From Ostreococcus mediterraneus (Eukaryota > Chlorophyta > Mamiellophyceae > Mamiellales > Bathycoccaceae), in contig WMKK01000003.1 in NCBI GenBank assembly GCA_012295225.1, positions 475,225 to 539,224 of the forward strand: a DNA stretch of 64,000 bases, read 5' to 3'. Numbering within the stretch: the stretch's first letter is position 1; the number at the start of each line of letters is the position of its first letter. The notes under the pieces are model-generated. The model searched no databases. It was not told where the DNA came from and saw nothing but the letters and a program-made list of their open reading frames with translations. This document shows, piece by piece, positions 9,287 through 20,100 of the stretch. The translations under genes and the position numbers were made by a program.

Positions 9287-12200
9287 ATGGTGACGTCGAC
9301 GTCGTCGTCGGAGTCGTCGCGCGCGTCCGCGGCGTCGAACTGCGTGCTGACCGCCATCACGCGCTGGCCGTGCGCGACGTGCGGCGCGGCGCTGGCGTGC
9401 GCGTTCGCGCTCGGGGGTATCGGGTACGCCGTGGCGGGGCTCGAGATTAACACGGAGGGGTGGGAGACGCGCGGGACGGTGATTGCGAATGCGTACGCAC
9501 CGTTGGGGGTGTATCGGGAGTCGTCGACGAATGCTGGGGAGCCGAGGGATAGGAGGAGGCGCGCGCGACGGCGGTTGTTGGCGCGAGGGGACCAACCGGT
9601 GGAGGATTGCGATTGCGATTCCGATTGCGATTCCGCGAAGCGTCGTTCTTTGTTGCAATCGACGGCTTCGACGACGTGTGCGGTGCAAGATGGGAGCGAT
9701 ACGACGTTTATGTCGAGTAGTGAGAACTTGAATGTGATTTTCGCGGCGAAGGCGGGGGTGGATTTGTTGTCTCCGAATGCCATGGCGGATGCGTGCGAAT
9801 TTTTTGAGGACGCCATCATGGCGGCGAGCGGATACTCGATGTACTGCGCGCGGGATGATTCGTGCACGTTGCCGTTGCCCACGGGGGAGAACACGGGCGA
9901 GGCGTGGAAGTGGTGGGGATTGAATTCGGCCACGTCGCCGAACGCGTTCAACGCGGATGATTACGCGCGATGCCAACGCGCGTACTCGTACGCGACGTAC
10001 TTTTATTCGTCGAAGGGGTACACGAGCTGCAATGATTATCGAACGAACTCGGCGCTTCAAGCGTCGTTGGCCACGGCGAAGGCGAGTCTCGTTGCGTGTG
10101 CTACGGGTAAGGCGGCTGACGACAATTTCGTGTGCTCTACCGACGCATCGTTGCCGTACAGCACCGCGGCGTTGGATACGTTTTTTGGCGTGGGCGGTGT
10201 CGACAACTTGTCGTACACTAGGGGTTATCTTCCAAACAAAAACAAGTGGTCTGGTGGAGTTAACTTTTGGAAGGGTGTGTCCGAATCAGGCTCTGCATCG
10301 TCTTCGAGCGAGTACTTCACCGTGGCGTGGGATTTTGACGACAACAGCGTTCGCGAACAAGTCGTCGACGAAAAGCTCATAGAAGACATGGCGTTGGCGG
10401 CGAGCGCCATCGTCGTCATCTTGGTTCTTATGTGGCTCCACACCGGGTCGGTGTTGTTGACGCTGGGTGGGGTGGTGCAAATTATCATGGCTTTCCCGTC
10501 GGCTCTGTTCTTGACTGGTGCGCTGTGCGGGATTTCGTTTTTCCCATTTCTAAACTTCATCGGCGTCTTTGTCATCGCCGGAATTGGCGCCGACGACTGT
10601 TTCGTCATGTACGATAAATGGATGATGGCCAAGTGCCGTTGTTTGCCTGGCGCAAACTCAAGAACAGTCGCCGAGCGATGCTACTGGGACTCATGCTGGG
10701 CGATGTTATTGACGAGTCTCACGACGTCAGCCGCGTTCTTCTCCAACGCTATCACGCCCATCGCTCCCATTCGCGTCTTCGCCCTCTTCATGGGTGGCAT
10801 GGTGTTGTTCGATTACTTGTACGACATTACGATTTTTGCTGCTCTTCTCGCGTGGCAGCACGATCGCGTCATCAAGCACGATATTTCTGGTAAGAACAGC
10901 GTTGGTTCTTGGGTTCTCGATTTCTGGGGATCGATTCGCAGACATCGCGCCAATAAAAACGCAGCCGCCGCGGGCAAACCTGCGGTGAAAGAAGGCGACG
11001 TGATTGACTCCAAACGTGATACTCGCTCAATCGAAGAGAGAATTCTCGGAGAAAAAGTGTTTCCAATCGTGAACAAGATTCGTTGGCCACTCGTACTCGT
11101 GCTCTGTGGTATTTTCTCTGGAGGTATGTATGGCGCGTTGCAACTCGACACGCCGTCTGATTCTGAAGTCCAACTCTTACCCGATTCCAATATGCTCACC
11201 AAGTTCTCCTACTACACTCGAAGCGTGTTCAAGAGCTCAGCTGAATCTCAAGTATGGGTGGATGTTGTGTGGGGCGTGAAAGCTGTAGATAATGGCGATC
11301 AGCTCGATCCTGATTCGAAGACCACCATCGAATACGACACCTCGCTCGATTTAACCTCGGCGGAAGCACAAAACTGGTTGAAAACTTTTTGCACGGATAC
11401 TCAATCGAACATGGCGTACGAAAACGGCATGAACTGCTGGATGACCGCATTTGACTCGTGGCTTGGCGTCCAAAATGCCCTCATCGCCACCTCAGGACAA
11501 GTGACAGACTTCACGACGCATTGCCTCACGAGCGCCGGCGCCAACGCGGCGGCGTTACCCATCGCCCCCGGCTCCTTCTACGAATGCTTGTACTTGTTCG
11601 CCACTGCCACATCATACTACAATGCTCAACAACCGTTGACCTTGGGGTTCTATTATGATTCTTCAGGGACCAGAAAGTTGAAAATCATCGGCTTTCAATT
11701 TGGTACGGATGTACTCTGGACGGCGCCCGTCAGAAACCTCGAAACGTCATACAAAGCATGGGAAGCCTACGTGACCGAACAAATGGCTGGCGCACCTGAC
11801 GGGCTCAAGAATGGATATCAAGCCTCTGAAGCGTGGCTATGGATGGACACGGTCACCGCTATGCGCGATGGCGCCTACGTCGCCGCGGCGACCACGCTCG
11901 GGATCAGCGCCGTCACGACGCTCGTCTCCACGCAAAATATTGTCATCATGCTCTATTCGATTTTCGCCATTCTCACCATCTTGGTTGTCGTCGTGAGCTC
12001 CATTGTGTCTCTTGGATGGACTCTCGGATTCCTCGAAGGTATCTGTCTCGTCATCTTGATTGGCTTGTCCGTCGATTACGTGATTCACATCGGGCACGCG
12101 TACGCGCACGCCGCGAGGCAATCAGGAGCGACGCGCGAAGAGAGCGCGAGGCACGCCATAGCGACGATGGGATTTCCAGTATTGAGCGCCGCGTTCACGA

Positions 12201-12412
12201 CACTAATTGCGGCGTTGTTCTTATTGAATGCCACGATTGTGTTCTTTACAAAGTTTGGCATCGTCACCGTGCTTTCGAGCATTTATTCATCCTTCGTCAG
12301 CGTCGTGCTCTTCGTGGCATTGCTCGCCGCCGCTGGCCCGACGAACGGATTTGGCGACTTTTCGCGACTGTTTTCAAAGAAACGTCTCGAGAAAAGCGCA
12401 AGCTTATATTAA
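9287..12412 (+). CDS. Dispatched/Patched-like RND-superfamily membrane protein
   Basis: About 1041 aa with the two-fold layout of RND proteins: TM1 near the N-terminus, a large Cys-containing extracytoplasmic loop, a TM2-6 sterol-sensing-like bundle, a second TM7, a second loop, and a final TM bundle. The two proton-relay motifs are visible: GIGADD at 432-437 in TM4 and GLSVD at 926-930 in TM10. This GxxxD pairing is characteristic of Dispatched and the bacterial RND pumps. A Cys/Asp-repeat (DCDCDSDCDS) lies just after TM1. In animals Dispatched exports lipidated Hedgehog; algae lack that ligand, so the substrate here is unknown. ATG 9287 is used because it opens directly onto TM1; earlier ATGs exist. 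Confidence 0.88.
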   Translation: MVTSTSSSESSRASAASNCVLTAITRWPCATCGAALACAFALGGIGYAVAGLEINTEGWETRGTVIANAYAPLGVYRESSTNAGEPRDRRRRARRRLLARGDQPVEDCDCDSDCDSAKRRSLLQSTASTTCAVQDGSDTTFMSSSENLNVIFAAKAGVDLLSPNAMADACEFFEDAIMAASGYSMYCARDDSCTLPLPTGENTGEAWKWWGLNSATSPNAFNADDYARCQRAYSYATYFYSSKGYTSCNDYRTNSALQASLATAKASLVACATGKAADDNFVCSTDASLPYSTAALDTFFGVGGVDNLSYTRGYLPNKNKWSGGVNFWKGVSESGSASSSSEYFTVAWDFDDNSVREQVVDEKLIEDMALAASAIVVILVLMWLHTGSVLLTLGGVVQIIMAFPSALFLTGALCGISFFPFLNFIGVFVIAGIGADDCFVMYDKWMMAKCRCLPGANSRTVAERCYWDSCWAMLLTSLTTSAAFFSNAITPIAPIRVFALFMGGMVLFDYLYDITIFAALLAWQHDRVIKHDISGKNSVGSWVLDFWGSIRRHRANKNAAAAGKPAVKEGDVIDSKRDTRSIEERILGEKVFPIVNKIRWPLVLVLCGIFSGGMYGALQLDTPSDSEVQLLPDSNMLTKFSYYTRSVFKSSAESQVWVDVVWGVKAVDNGDQLDPDSKTTIEYDTSLDLTSAEAQNWLKTFCTDTQSNMAYENGMNCWMTAFDSWLGVQNALIATSGQVTDFTTHCLTSAGANAAALPIAPGSFYECLYLFATATSYYNAQQPLTLGFYYDSSGTRKLKIIGFQFGTDVLWTAPVRNLETSYKAWEAYVTEQMAGAPDGLKNGYQASEAWLWMDTVTAMRDGAYVAAATTLGISAVTTLVSTQNIVIMLYSIFAILTILVVVVSSIVSLGWTLGFLEGICLVILIGLSVDYVIHIGHAYAHAARQSGATREESARHAIATMGFPVLSAAFTTLIAALFLLNATIVFFTKFGIVTVLSSIYSSFVSVVLFVALLAAAGPTNGFGDFSRLFSKKRLEKSASLY

Positions 12413-12521
12413 CACGATATCACTATGTGACCACATNATGTGGCCAATNTTGAAAAATCATATGTACCAAACTTTGACCGTACCGGTAAATTACAATTCC
12501 AAAGCCAACTCGTGATGGATT

Positions 12522-14066
12522 CTATCGACGGTACCGACGCTCTCGAGAACGAGAACGGCTCCGATCGTCGCGGTAGCGTTTACGGTCACGCGAATCGTCT
12601 CTATACCCCGCTCGAGGCGGAGAGCGCGAACGCGAACGGCTTCTCTCGCGACGATCGCGTTTTCTATCATCGGCGGGCGGCGGAGGCGCGAGCTCGCCCA
12701 CCTCTCCTTCTTCCTCTTCCGAAGGCGAACGGGGTGGCGGCGGCGGTGCCGGCGCTCGAGGAGGAGAACGCGCGCGCGGAGGAGAACGAGAACGTCGCGG
12801 TGCGTCTCTTGAACGCGCGCGGTCTCGACCGCCTCTGTCATCGTACCTTCTATCGTCGTATCGTCTATCGTCGTATCGTCTATCGTCGTATCCTCTATCG
12901 TCGTTTCGCCTATCGTCGACGCGTCTATCGTCGCCACCACCACGTCTTTCATCCCGAGCCCGCTCGCGTCCGGGAGCGACGACGTTGTCTTTCCTTCCGC
13001 CCGCGCGAGTGCGACCGAGACCGCCACCCAAACGTCGTGGGCGCCAGTCGTCAGACGTGCGACCGCGCTCGACGTCGACGACGACGCGTCGATCATCGAT
13101 TCTTCGGCCGTCCATACCGCGATATGCTGTCTTCATGTCGCCTTCGCGTTCGAATTCGACGAACGCGTAACCGCGCGGCTTGGAGGCGTCCTTGGCGTCG
13201 CGCACGAGACGCACCGAGCTCACCGCGCCGTAATGCTCAAATTCGCGACGCAAGTCATCTTCACTGACTTCATAAGAAAGTCGTCCGACGAAAAGCGTGC
13301 GGTAAGGATCGCTCGTGGCGTTTGGATTATCCTTCGGATTCCAATCTTTCAAAGCGGCGTCAACCAGCGCGCGAGATTTTTCCGCCCTAGCCTCCGCCTT
13401 GGCGCGTAATTTCTCCTCTTTACTCACGCGCACAAACACCCCACTCGGCTTGCGCGTACCATCGCCCTCGTCGATTTCGCCCTCATCTTCGTCATCATCA
13501 CCAGCGTTCTTCTTCGCACCACGCTTTGTCTTTGCCTTTGCCTTTGTCTTTGTCGAGTCTTCAAACGCCGCCTTCGCCACCGCCGCGACGCCGCTCAACG
13601 CTTGCGTCTTCCGCATCTTCGCCGGCGGCGGCAGCCACTTCAACGGCGGTCGTGGCATAAACAACGGCAACAAATCCGGCGATAACCCACTCGGATGCGT
13701 GATCGCCATCCCACGAAACTGCCCCGGAATCGGCCGCCCGCCCACGCCCGCCGGCGGCATCATCATCGGCCCCGGTCCGCCCATCGCCATCATCGGCGGC
13801 GCACCACGCATCATCATCGGCGGCGGCGCGCCACCACCACCCATCATCATCGGCGGCGCACCACCCCCACCAAATCCCCCACCGCCTCCGCGAATCGGCG
13901 CGTGCAGCACCCCAAACTGCGGCGCGAGCGCCAGCCCTCTACCGAATCCCGCGCCTCCGTGCGCCGCGAGCGTCGGCGGCGCCCCCGCCAGCGCGCCGGG
14001 CACCGACGTCGCGGGCGCGCGCGCGCCCTGCGCCGCCCCGGGCGGCGGTGGCGGCACGTTCTGCAT
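12522..14066 (-). CDS. SNRNP70: U1 snRNP 70-kDa protein (U1-70K)
   Basis: This 514-aa protein binds stem-loop 1 of U1 snRNA in 5' splice-site recognition. The family's N-terminal block (LSPDLLPLFMPRPPLKWLPP, about 128-147) is followed by a Lys/Glu-rich linker and an RRM with RNP2 LFVGRL (258-263) and RNP1 RGYAFVEF (298-305). After the RRM come the conserved GRTSDDWRPRRLGGGLG stretch and an Arg/Asp/Ser-rich tail with RYDDR pentads and RSRSRS. Unusually, about 125 residues rich in Gly, Pro and Met precede the canonical N-terminus, where the family normally begins almost at the Met. The gene converges on the RND gene and diverges from DHFR-TS. Confidence 0.93.
   Translation of the reverse strand: MQNVPPPPPGAAQGARAPATSVPGALAGAPPTLAAHGGAGFGRGLALAPQFGVLHAPIRGGGGGFGGGGAPPMMMGGGGAPPPMMMRGAPPMMAMGGPGPMMMPPAGVGGRPIPGQFRGMAITHPSGLSPDLLPLFMPRPPLKWLPPPAKMRKTQALSGVAAVAKAAFEDSTKTKAKAKTKRGAKKNAGDDDEDEGEIDEGDGTRKPSGVFVRVSKEEKLRAKAEARAEKSRALVDAALKDWNPKDNPNATSDPYRTLFVGRLSYEVSEDDLRREFEHYGAVSSVRLVRDAKDASKPRGYAFVEFEREGDMKTAYRGMDGRRIDDRRVVVDVERGRTSDDWRPRRLGGGLGRTRAGGRKDNVVAPGRERARDERRGGGDDRRVDDRRNDDRGYDDRRYDDRRYDDRRYDDRGGRDRARSRDAPRRSRSPPRARSPPRAPAPPPPPRSPSEEEEGEVGELAPPPPADDRKRDRRERSRSRSRSPPRAGYRDDSRDRKRYRDDRSRSRSRERRYRR
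12851..12925. repeat. 15-bp tandem repeat, five units
   Basis: The unit tatcgtcgtatcgtc occurs twice exactly (12851-12865, 12866-12880) and is followed by three diverging copies to 12925. On the minus strand each unit encodes one RYDDR/RRYDD pentad in the U1-70K tail, so the array changes repeat number without breaking the frame. Confidence 0.9.
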
Positions 14067-14452
14067 GTCGACGCGAGCGAGGCGCGGCGGTGAGTGGCGC
14101 GCGAATGCGTCGTCAATAGGTCACGGGAGCTGTATCATAGCGTACAAAACGGACACCCGTGCGATTTGCAGATTTGACAGTTTGAATCGCATCATTCAAA
14201 CGCGCGAGCTGTCGGCAGAGGTTGACGACGACGACGACGACGACGACGACGGTCGGTGTTTGTAGTGGTGCGACGACGACGAGTACGATAGCGACGAGGA
14301 CGACGCGCGCGCTCGCACGACACGTGACACGCGCGTTGGCGAGTGGAAGCCAACCGCATCAACTGCATCATCATCGTCAACGATTGGTGAGCGCGCGTTG
14401 GGGCGAGAATTTTACGCGCACGAGAGGGTTTACGACGACGACGACGACGACG
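14067..14452 (+). other. Divergent promoter region of U1-70K and DHFR-TS
   Basis: This 386-bp gap carries two (GAC)n-type runs, near 14223-14250 and 14431-14452. On the plus strand the DHFR-TS frame is open back to a TTG at 14222 but contains no ATG. The translated stretch is Thr-rich and then Arg/His-rich, like an organellar leader (see findings). Confidence 0.45.
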
Positions 14453-15958
14453 ATGATGAGCGGTGATGGGTTTCAAGTCGTCGTGGCGGCGACCGCGGAG
14501 GGCGGGATCGGTAAGGAGAATGCGTTGCCGTGGCGGTTGTCCAAGGATATGGCGTATTTTAAACAATTGACGAGCGAAACGCGCGAGGGCGATGGGGTGA
14601 ACGCGGTGATCATGGGCCGGAAGACGTGGGAATCGATTCCGGGAAAGTTTCGACCGTTGCCGGGGCGATTGAATATCGTGCTTTCGCGCGGTGGGACGCT
14701 CGTGGAGGCGAACGATGAGAACGCCGGGCAGGGAAGTCAGACGTTGCCGGAGGGCGTGCTGGTGCGCAAGTCGATTGATGACGCGTTAAGTGCGATTGCG
14801 TCGAGCGAGGTGAAGGTTGAAAAAACATTCGTTATTGGTGGTGCGCAAATCTACGAGGAGGCGTTGAAGAGCGATAAGTGCGAAGCGGTGCACTTGACTG
14901 AAATTGAAGGCGAGTTTGAATGCGACGCCTTTATGCCGAAGATCGATACCACAAAGTTTAAGCTTTATGCATCGTCCAAGCCGATTACGGAAAAAAATGC
15001 TCGGTATCAGTTTCTTACGTACGTCGCCGCCGACGCAGAATCGGGCAAGTTCCGCCCGAAAGCCGACGAGCTCTTGCCTGCCGGGTGCTCTACTAAGCAC
15101 GAAGAGTTGCAATATTTGGAAATGATTCGCGAAATCATCGACCAGGGCGCGGTGAAGGGTGACCGTACTGGTACGGGCACGATTTCTACGTTCGGTAACC
15201 AAATGCGCTTCGATCTTCGTCGCTCGTTCCCACTTCTCACGACGAAGCGTGTGTTCTGGCGCGGTGTCGCGGAGGAACTGTTGTGGTTCGTCGCCGGCGA
15301 AACAAACGCCAACAAGTTGGCGGAAAAGAAAATCAATATTTGGGAAGGCAACGGAAGTCGAGAATACTTGGATTCGATTGGCTTGACTCAGCGCGAAGTT
15401 GGGGATTTAGGTCCAGTTTATGGTTTCCAATGGAGACACTTTGGAGCCGAGTACACCGACATGCACGCCGACTATCAAGGCAAGGGTGTCGATCAACTCG
15501 CAGAAGTGATCCATAAGATTAAGAACAACCCCACGGACCGTCGTATTTTGCTCACCGCTTGGAATCCCGCGGCGTTGAAGGAAATGGCTTTGCCACCGTG
15601 CCACATGTTTTGCCAGTTTTATGTCGCGAACGGCGAATTGAGCTGCCAAATGTACCAGCGTTCGTGCGACATGGGTCTCGGCGTCCCCTTCAACATTGCG
15701 TCGTATTCTCTCTTGACGTGCATGATTGCCCAAGTGTGCGACTTGAAGCCCGGTGATTTCGTGCACGTGTGTGGTGACACGCACGTGTACTCCAACCACG
15801 TCGAGCCGCTCGAGAAGCAACTCGTGTGCGAGCCGCGTCCGTTTCCAATTTTGAAAATCAACCCGGACAAGAAGGATATCGACTCCTTTACGTTCGAAGA
15901 CTTTGAAATCATCGGCTACGACCCTCATCCGAAGATTGAGATGAAAATGGCTGTTTAA
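14453..15958 (+). CDS. DHFR-TS: Bifunctional dihydrofolate reductase-thymidylate synthase
   Basis: About 501 aa. The N-terminal DHFR domain ([17 protein letters not shown], then [12 protein letters not shown]) regenerates tetrahydrofolate. The C-terminal thymidylate synthase domain methylates dUMP; it begins near [20 protein letters not shown] and contains the nucleophile Cys in [12 protein letters not shown] and the dUMP-binding [13 protein letters not shown]. The fusion is the standard arrangement of plants, algae and many protists, coupling the dihydrofolate released by TS to DHFR. The start is the tandem ATG at 14453/14456; no upstream ATG exists in frame although the frame stays open. 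Full length, no disrupted motif. Confidence 0.97.
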   Translation: MMSGDGFQVVVAATAEGGIGKENALPWRLSKDMAYFKQLTSETREGDGVNAVIMGRKTWESIPGKFRPLPGRLNIVLSRGGTLVEANDENAGQGSQTLPEGVLVRKSIDDALSAIASSEVKVEKTFVIGGAQIYEEALKSDKCEAVHLTEIEGEFECDAFMPKIDTTKFKLYASSKPITEKNARYQFLTYVAADAESGKFRPKADELLPAGCSTKHEELQYLEMIREIIDQGAVKGDRTGTGTISTFGNQMRFDLRRSFPLLTTKRVFWRGVAEELLWFVAGETNANKLAEKKINIWEGNGSREYLDSIGLTQREVGDLGPVYGFQWRHFGAEYTDMHADYQGKGVDQLAEVIHKIKNNPTDRRILLTAWNPAALKEMALPPCHMFCQFYVANGELSCQMYQRSCDMGLGVPFNIASYSLLTCMIAQVCDLKPGDFVHVCGDTHVYSNHVEPLEKQLVCEPRPFPILKINPDKKDIDSFTFEDFEIIGYDPHPKIEMKMAV

Positions 15959-16112
15959 TACTCCCGTCTTTCATCAAACACGATAAATACACAAACAAAC
16001 ATGGCATGTAATTATGATATCGTCTCCTTTTGACTTCATCTTCATCTTATTTTTTCCACCCGCGGTCGCATCCTTCTGCCGCACTCCTCGCCACGTCTGC
16101 GCGTCGCCGCCC

Positions 16113-17120
16113 ATGTTCGCCCACGCTCGGCGATTACTCGACGTCATCGATGACGTGCTGCTGCAGCGCTACCACTGTCGCGCGCTTCCAGCTCGCGCCC
16201 ACAACATCATCCACGGCGACTTGACTGGTAAGACAATAATCGTCACCGGGTCGACGAGTGGAATCGGTATCACCACCGCGCACGCGCTCGCCATGCGCGG
16301 TGCGCGCGTGATTTTAGCATGTCGGACGTTGTACAAGGCGCACGACCTCGTCGATGAGTGGTCGGCGCAGTGCGTGGCGTTTGGGAAGAAAAAGCCAGAC
16401 TGTCGAGTGATGGCGTTGGATTTGGGTGAGCTGGCGAGCGTGCGCGCGTTTGCTGCAGAATTCGTATCGAGCGAAGCGCGATTGGACGTGTTAATTAATA
16501 ATGCTGGAATATTTGACATGTCTGGTGCGTATGTGCGGAGCAAAGATGGACGTGAGCAGCATTTACAGTCGAATTTCTTGGCGCCAGCGTTGTTGTCGCT
16601 GCTCTTGCTGAAGAAGTTGTCGGCGAGCGGCGCGGAGACTGGCGATGCTCGCGTGGTTTTCGTGAGTAGTAAACTGCATGAGCTGTGCCCTGGATTAGAT
16701 TTAGACGATATGGACTTCAGTTCACGCGCGTATGGTTCTCAGTCGGCGTATGCTTCGAGTAAACTCGCGGAAGTGTTGTTCGTGCGCGCGCTTGATAAGC
16801 GCGTACGAAGCAAGGGCGTGCGAGCGTTGGCGTTACATCCGGGTAACATCGTCACGGGTGTCGTTCGGACGCTACCCAAAATCGTACAGTTTGCATATCG
16901 AGTCATCATGGCGCGTATTTTGCTCACGCCTGAACAAGGAGCGAGATGTTCATTGTATTGCGCCACGCGGGCAGAAGCCGTGGCGTCTGACGCTGTTGGG
17001 CCTTACTTTACCTCCGATTGCTTGGAGAAACTGCCGAGCGCGTTCGCGCTCGACGACGCCGCGTCGGAAAGGCTTTGGAGCTGGACGCTGAGTGAATTGG
17101 GAATTCATGATGATATATAA
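16113..17120 (+). CDS. Short-chain dehydrogenase/reductase (retinol dehydrogenase/WWOX-like)
   Basis: An SDR of about 335 aa with the cofactor motif VTGSTSGIGITTA, the NNAG motif of the central strand, and the active-site YASSKLAE (Tyr-x3-Lys). An Arg after the first strand (CRTLYKA) suggests NADP. The overall look is that of RDH11-14/WWOX or light-dependent-POR-type SDRs acting on lipophilic alcohols or ketones; the substrate cannot be read from sequence. An in-frame ATG at 16014 would add 33 residues with a hydrophobic start and lies only 56 bp after the DHFR-TS stop, so I prefer 16113. The DHFR-TS gene is upstream on the same strand. Confidence 0.85.
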   Translation: MFAHARRLLDVIDDVLLQRYHCRALPARAHNIIHGDLTGKTIIVTGSTSGIGITTAHALAMRGARVILACRTLYKAHDLVDEWSAQCVAFGKKKPDCRVMALDLGELASVRAFAAEFVSSEARLDVLINNAGIFDMSGAYVRSKDGREQHLQSNFLAPALLSLLLLKKLSASGAETGDARVVFVSSKLHELCPGLDLDDMDFSSRAYGSQSAYASSKLAEVLFVRALDKRVRSKGVRALALHPGNIVTGVVRTLPKIVQFAYRVIMARILLTPEQGARCSLYCATRAEAVASDAVGPYFTSDCLEKLPSAFALDDAASERLWSWTLSELGIHDDI

Positions 17121-17152
17121 TGTAATACAAACGCCGTATTCTAGCTAAATTT

Positions 17153-20100
17153 CTAAAGTCCACTGGCGTAGCTATGGTCTCCGGTGGAATGGAAACTCTT
17201 CTGACTGTGCACGCTCGATTCGCCTGCGAGCGAACGACTGTGACTTTGACTTCGTTCCTCCTCGCTGCGCTCCCACTGGGAGAGCATCGAGCGCCACTTG
17301 CTTGTCGATCTACTCTGCGGCGAGAATGGGTCAGCCACGCTCGATGCCGTCGTGCGTGCGCCGATGCCGTCGCTCGGGAAAGAAAACAAACTTGACGAAT
17401 CCCACCCTGCGGCGCCGGTCTTGGCATCCGCGTTACTCCACATGCTGAATTCCCGTAAACTTTCGGGCCTAGAACGCGGTGCAACGCTCGGCGGTGGTGA
17501 CAAATCAAACTTGTTGCCAATAATATCAGTGGAAAACATCGACGTGTACGTATCGGCTTGACTGTAAATGGGCGAGTCCACGGACGCGCCGAACTGCGGC
17601 GAAGACGGTTCAACAGAAGTCACCGAACGGGGAGTCATTGTATTGATCTGACTCGAATCCTTTGACAACGAATGACGGCGATGTATCAGCACGCGTGGTT
17701 GCGGCATCGCCATATTCGTCTCTCGCTTTTGCACGGGAGAAGTTTCGCTCTCGGCTTTAGGAGACTTGTTTGTCTCCTTCGACGGTCGATTCGACTTTTG
17801 TTTCGATTCCCGAGCCGTTTTGATTCGCAGGTTTGACTTCTTACCAGCGATGTCATCTACACGCTTGGGTTGCGCGACGTCGTCAAGCTTCGGCGTGTCA
17901 GCCGCGGCGGGCGATTCAGTGGCGGCGACGTGATGAACGCGCTTCAAATCCTCAATTGCTGAATCGTCGCTTCGCGGGCGCGGCGACTCGGCGTCCTCTG
18001 AACGTGTATTATCCTCCACAGCGGACTGTGGTTCTTGCAAAAGCTCCTCCTCGTCTAAAGCGTCTTGAAATACGACGCTGCTGTCATGAAATGCGTCGTT
18101 GTTGCTTTCTTTCGGACTCTCGTCGTTATCGGTGATGCTCGCTTTGACAATCGTCGGCACCTTGACGCCATCAACAGATTTCGGACGCGTTGCGATGGAT
18201 GTCAACACGGCAACGGTGCATCCAACGACGATACGGAGTAGGATGGACACTCCGGACTCTGGCTCGTCCTCCAAAACAATCGCCCCAGAATCGGCTCGAA
18301 GTTCGACGCATTCCAAAAGCGTGACATCATTCTTGACGCACAATGACGCCGTATATGAGCGCATGCGCTTTTTAGGTTCAAAAACAACGGTGGCGATGTC
18401 GAGCTTTTGTTCAGGACGTAAACACACGCCTCTTTGCTCGACGCGATACTCAAGCTCAAAACCTGGATCAGTGTTCGTCGCGAGAGCGTCTTCGCCAACG
18501 CTCGAAAACACTTTCGCAGCTCGAATACTCGATTGTAAGAGGGACTCGTCCATCACTTTCTTCTTGCGGGATCTGCGTGTCGGTCTAGAGGACGACGTGA
18601 TTGGCAATACACGTATACACAATGCACGTCTTGTCGATGGGTTCACGATACTCACTACCGTGACCGCGCTGTCGGACATTTCCACCACGTTTCCGTCATT
18701 GCCATTGATCACGATGCCTTCCGTGGGATTGACGTGCAAGAAATTTGGATAAGTAATTCGCGCGCGAATATCTACGGTCTGATGACCAACGTTTGCTTCG
18801 GATGAAAACTTAAGTGTTCCAGTAGCCATGAGTGCATCGTCCTCTTTTAATCGCTTCAAAGACTTTGCGAGCTTCTCCAGGTGCTGCACGTCATGTTTAT
18901 TGATGGCGCGTTCGTGCGGGTCTTCGTCATCGCGTTCCACAGTTTTAGATTTTGAGCTCCAACGGGATCGTTTCGATCTTTTACCAAAGTGTGAAAGCTC
19001 ATTTCGTTGCCGGGAAGTGTCGAATACTACCGAACCAAGCGATGTAGACACCCCAGCTGCGGCAACTATGTCGCCGTCACTGTCTAAGTCTAGAAATTCT
19101 GAGCTTGTATCCAGAAATCCTTTGACGGTGACCGGAACGGTGTGCGTACTGTGCACCATAACCTCTTGTTTTACGATGTCGTCGTTGTCTCCTTGTTCTA
19201 AAAGCTGCGTAAAAGGTACATTTATCTCTACGCTCCCATCGTCTTCGCTGATTACTTTACCAGCCGTGGGTACCACTTTTACGGGCACCATCGTCTCCAC
19301 ACCAAGACTCGTCTGGAAACTGAGTTCACCATCCTGTTCGTTGAGAGATTCGGATGAATAAGTCACCGCTGTAAGCTGAACTTTTAGCGCATCTCCCGGT
19401 TTCATTACTGCATTCAACACTTGCGTGCAAACGCGCCCAGATCGCTCGATACAATCACCCATGTTATACTCTTTGTCAGTCGCAGAGCCGTCGTAGATGG
19501 TGGTTTGCAACGAGTACGTAGTGCCTTGCACGATGCGCGGACCTTTGATGCCCATCGTATATAGCTCCATAGCAACCGGATTGTGATTTGTAAATGTTGC
19601 TTCTACGGTCCGTTTCATCCCCACGCCAACAACGCCAAAGTCAATCTTGCTATCAGTCGACAGTTCGCCGCTGTACACTACAAGAGGAATTGTCGTACCC
19701 GTCTTGGACGCGTTGTGAAAAATAGTCAACGGCGTCGTCATCGCGGCGAGATACATTCGCGGTTTAAAATCTACTTCAATTTCAACAGTACTTCCAGCGG
19801 GGACAATCGTATCCACCACGCCTCGAACCATACTGAATGGAAAGTGTGCTTGCGTCAAATCTTTTGGAGGAAAGTTCCACGCGAGCAGCGACAACGGCTG
19901 CGAGTATGTATTTTTCAGAGAGAACTTGTGCGTAGTTGCCCATCTATCATCACTCACTTTTTCGCCAAACGGACCGGGTGGTGCTTGAAACACAAATGCA
20001 TCGGCGTCGTACTCCAAATCTCCGTGATTCACTGTAGATGAGTACGGTACGCGCAACACGGACCGCGTGCTGTTCGCTTGCAGACGAATGACGCCCGAAT

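Noticed and set aside
12413-12521. Short gene or element in the gap with N bases
   Set aside because: Only ~110 bp between convergent stops, with two ambiguous bases; nothing supportable.
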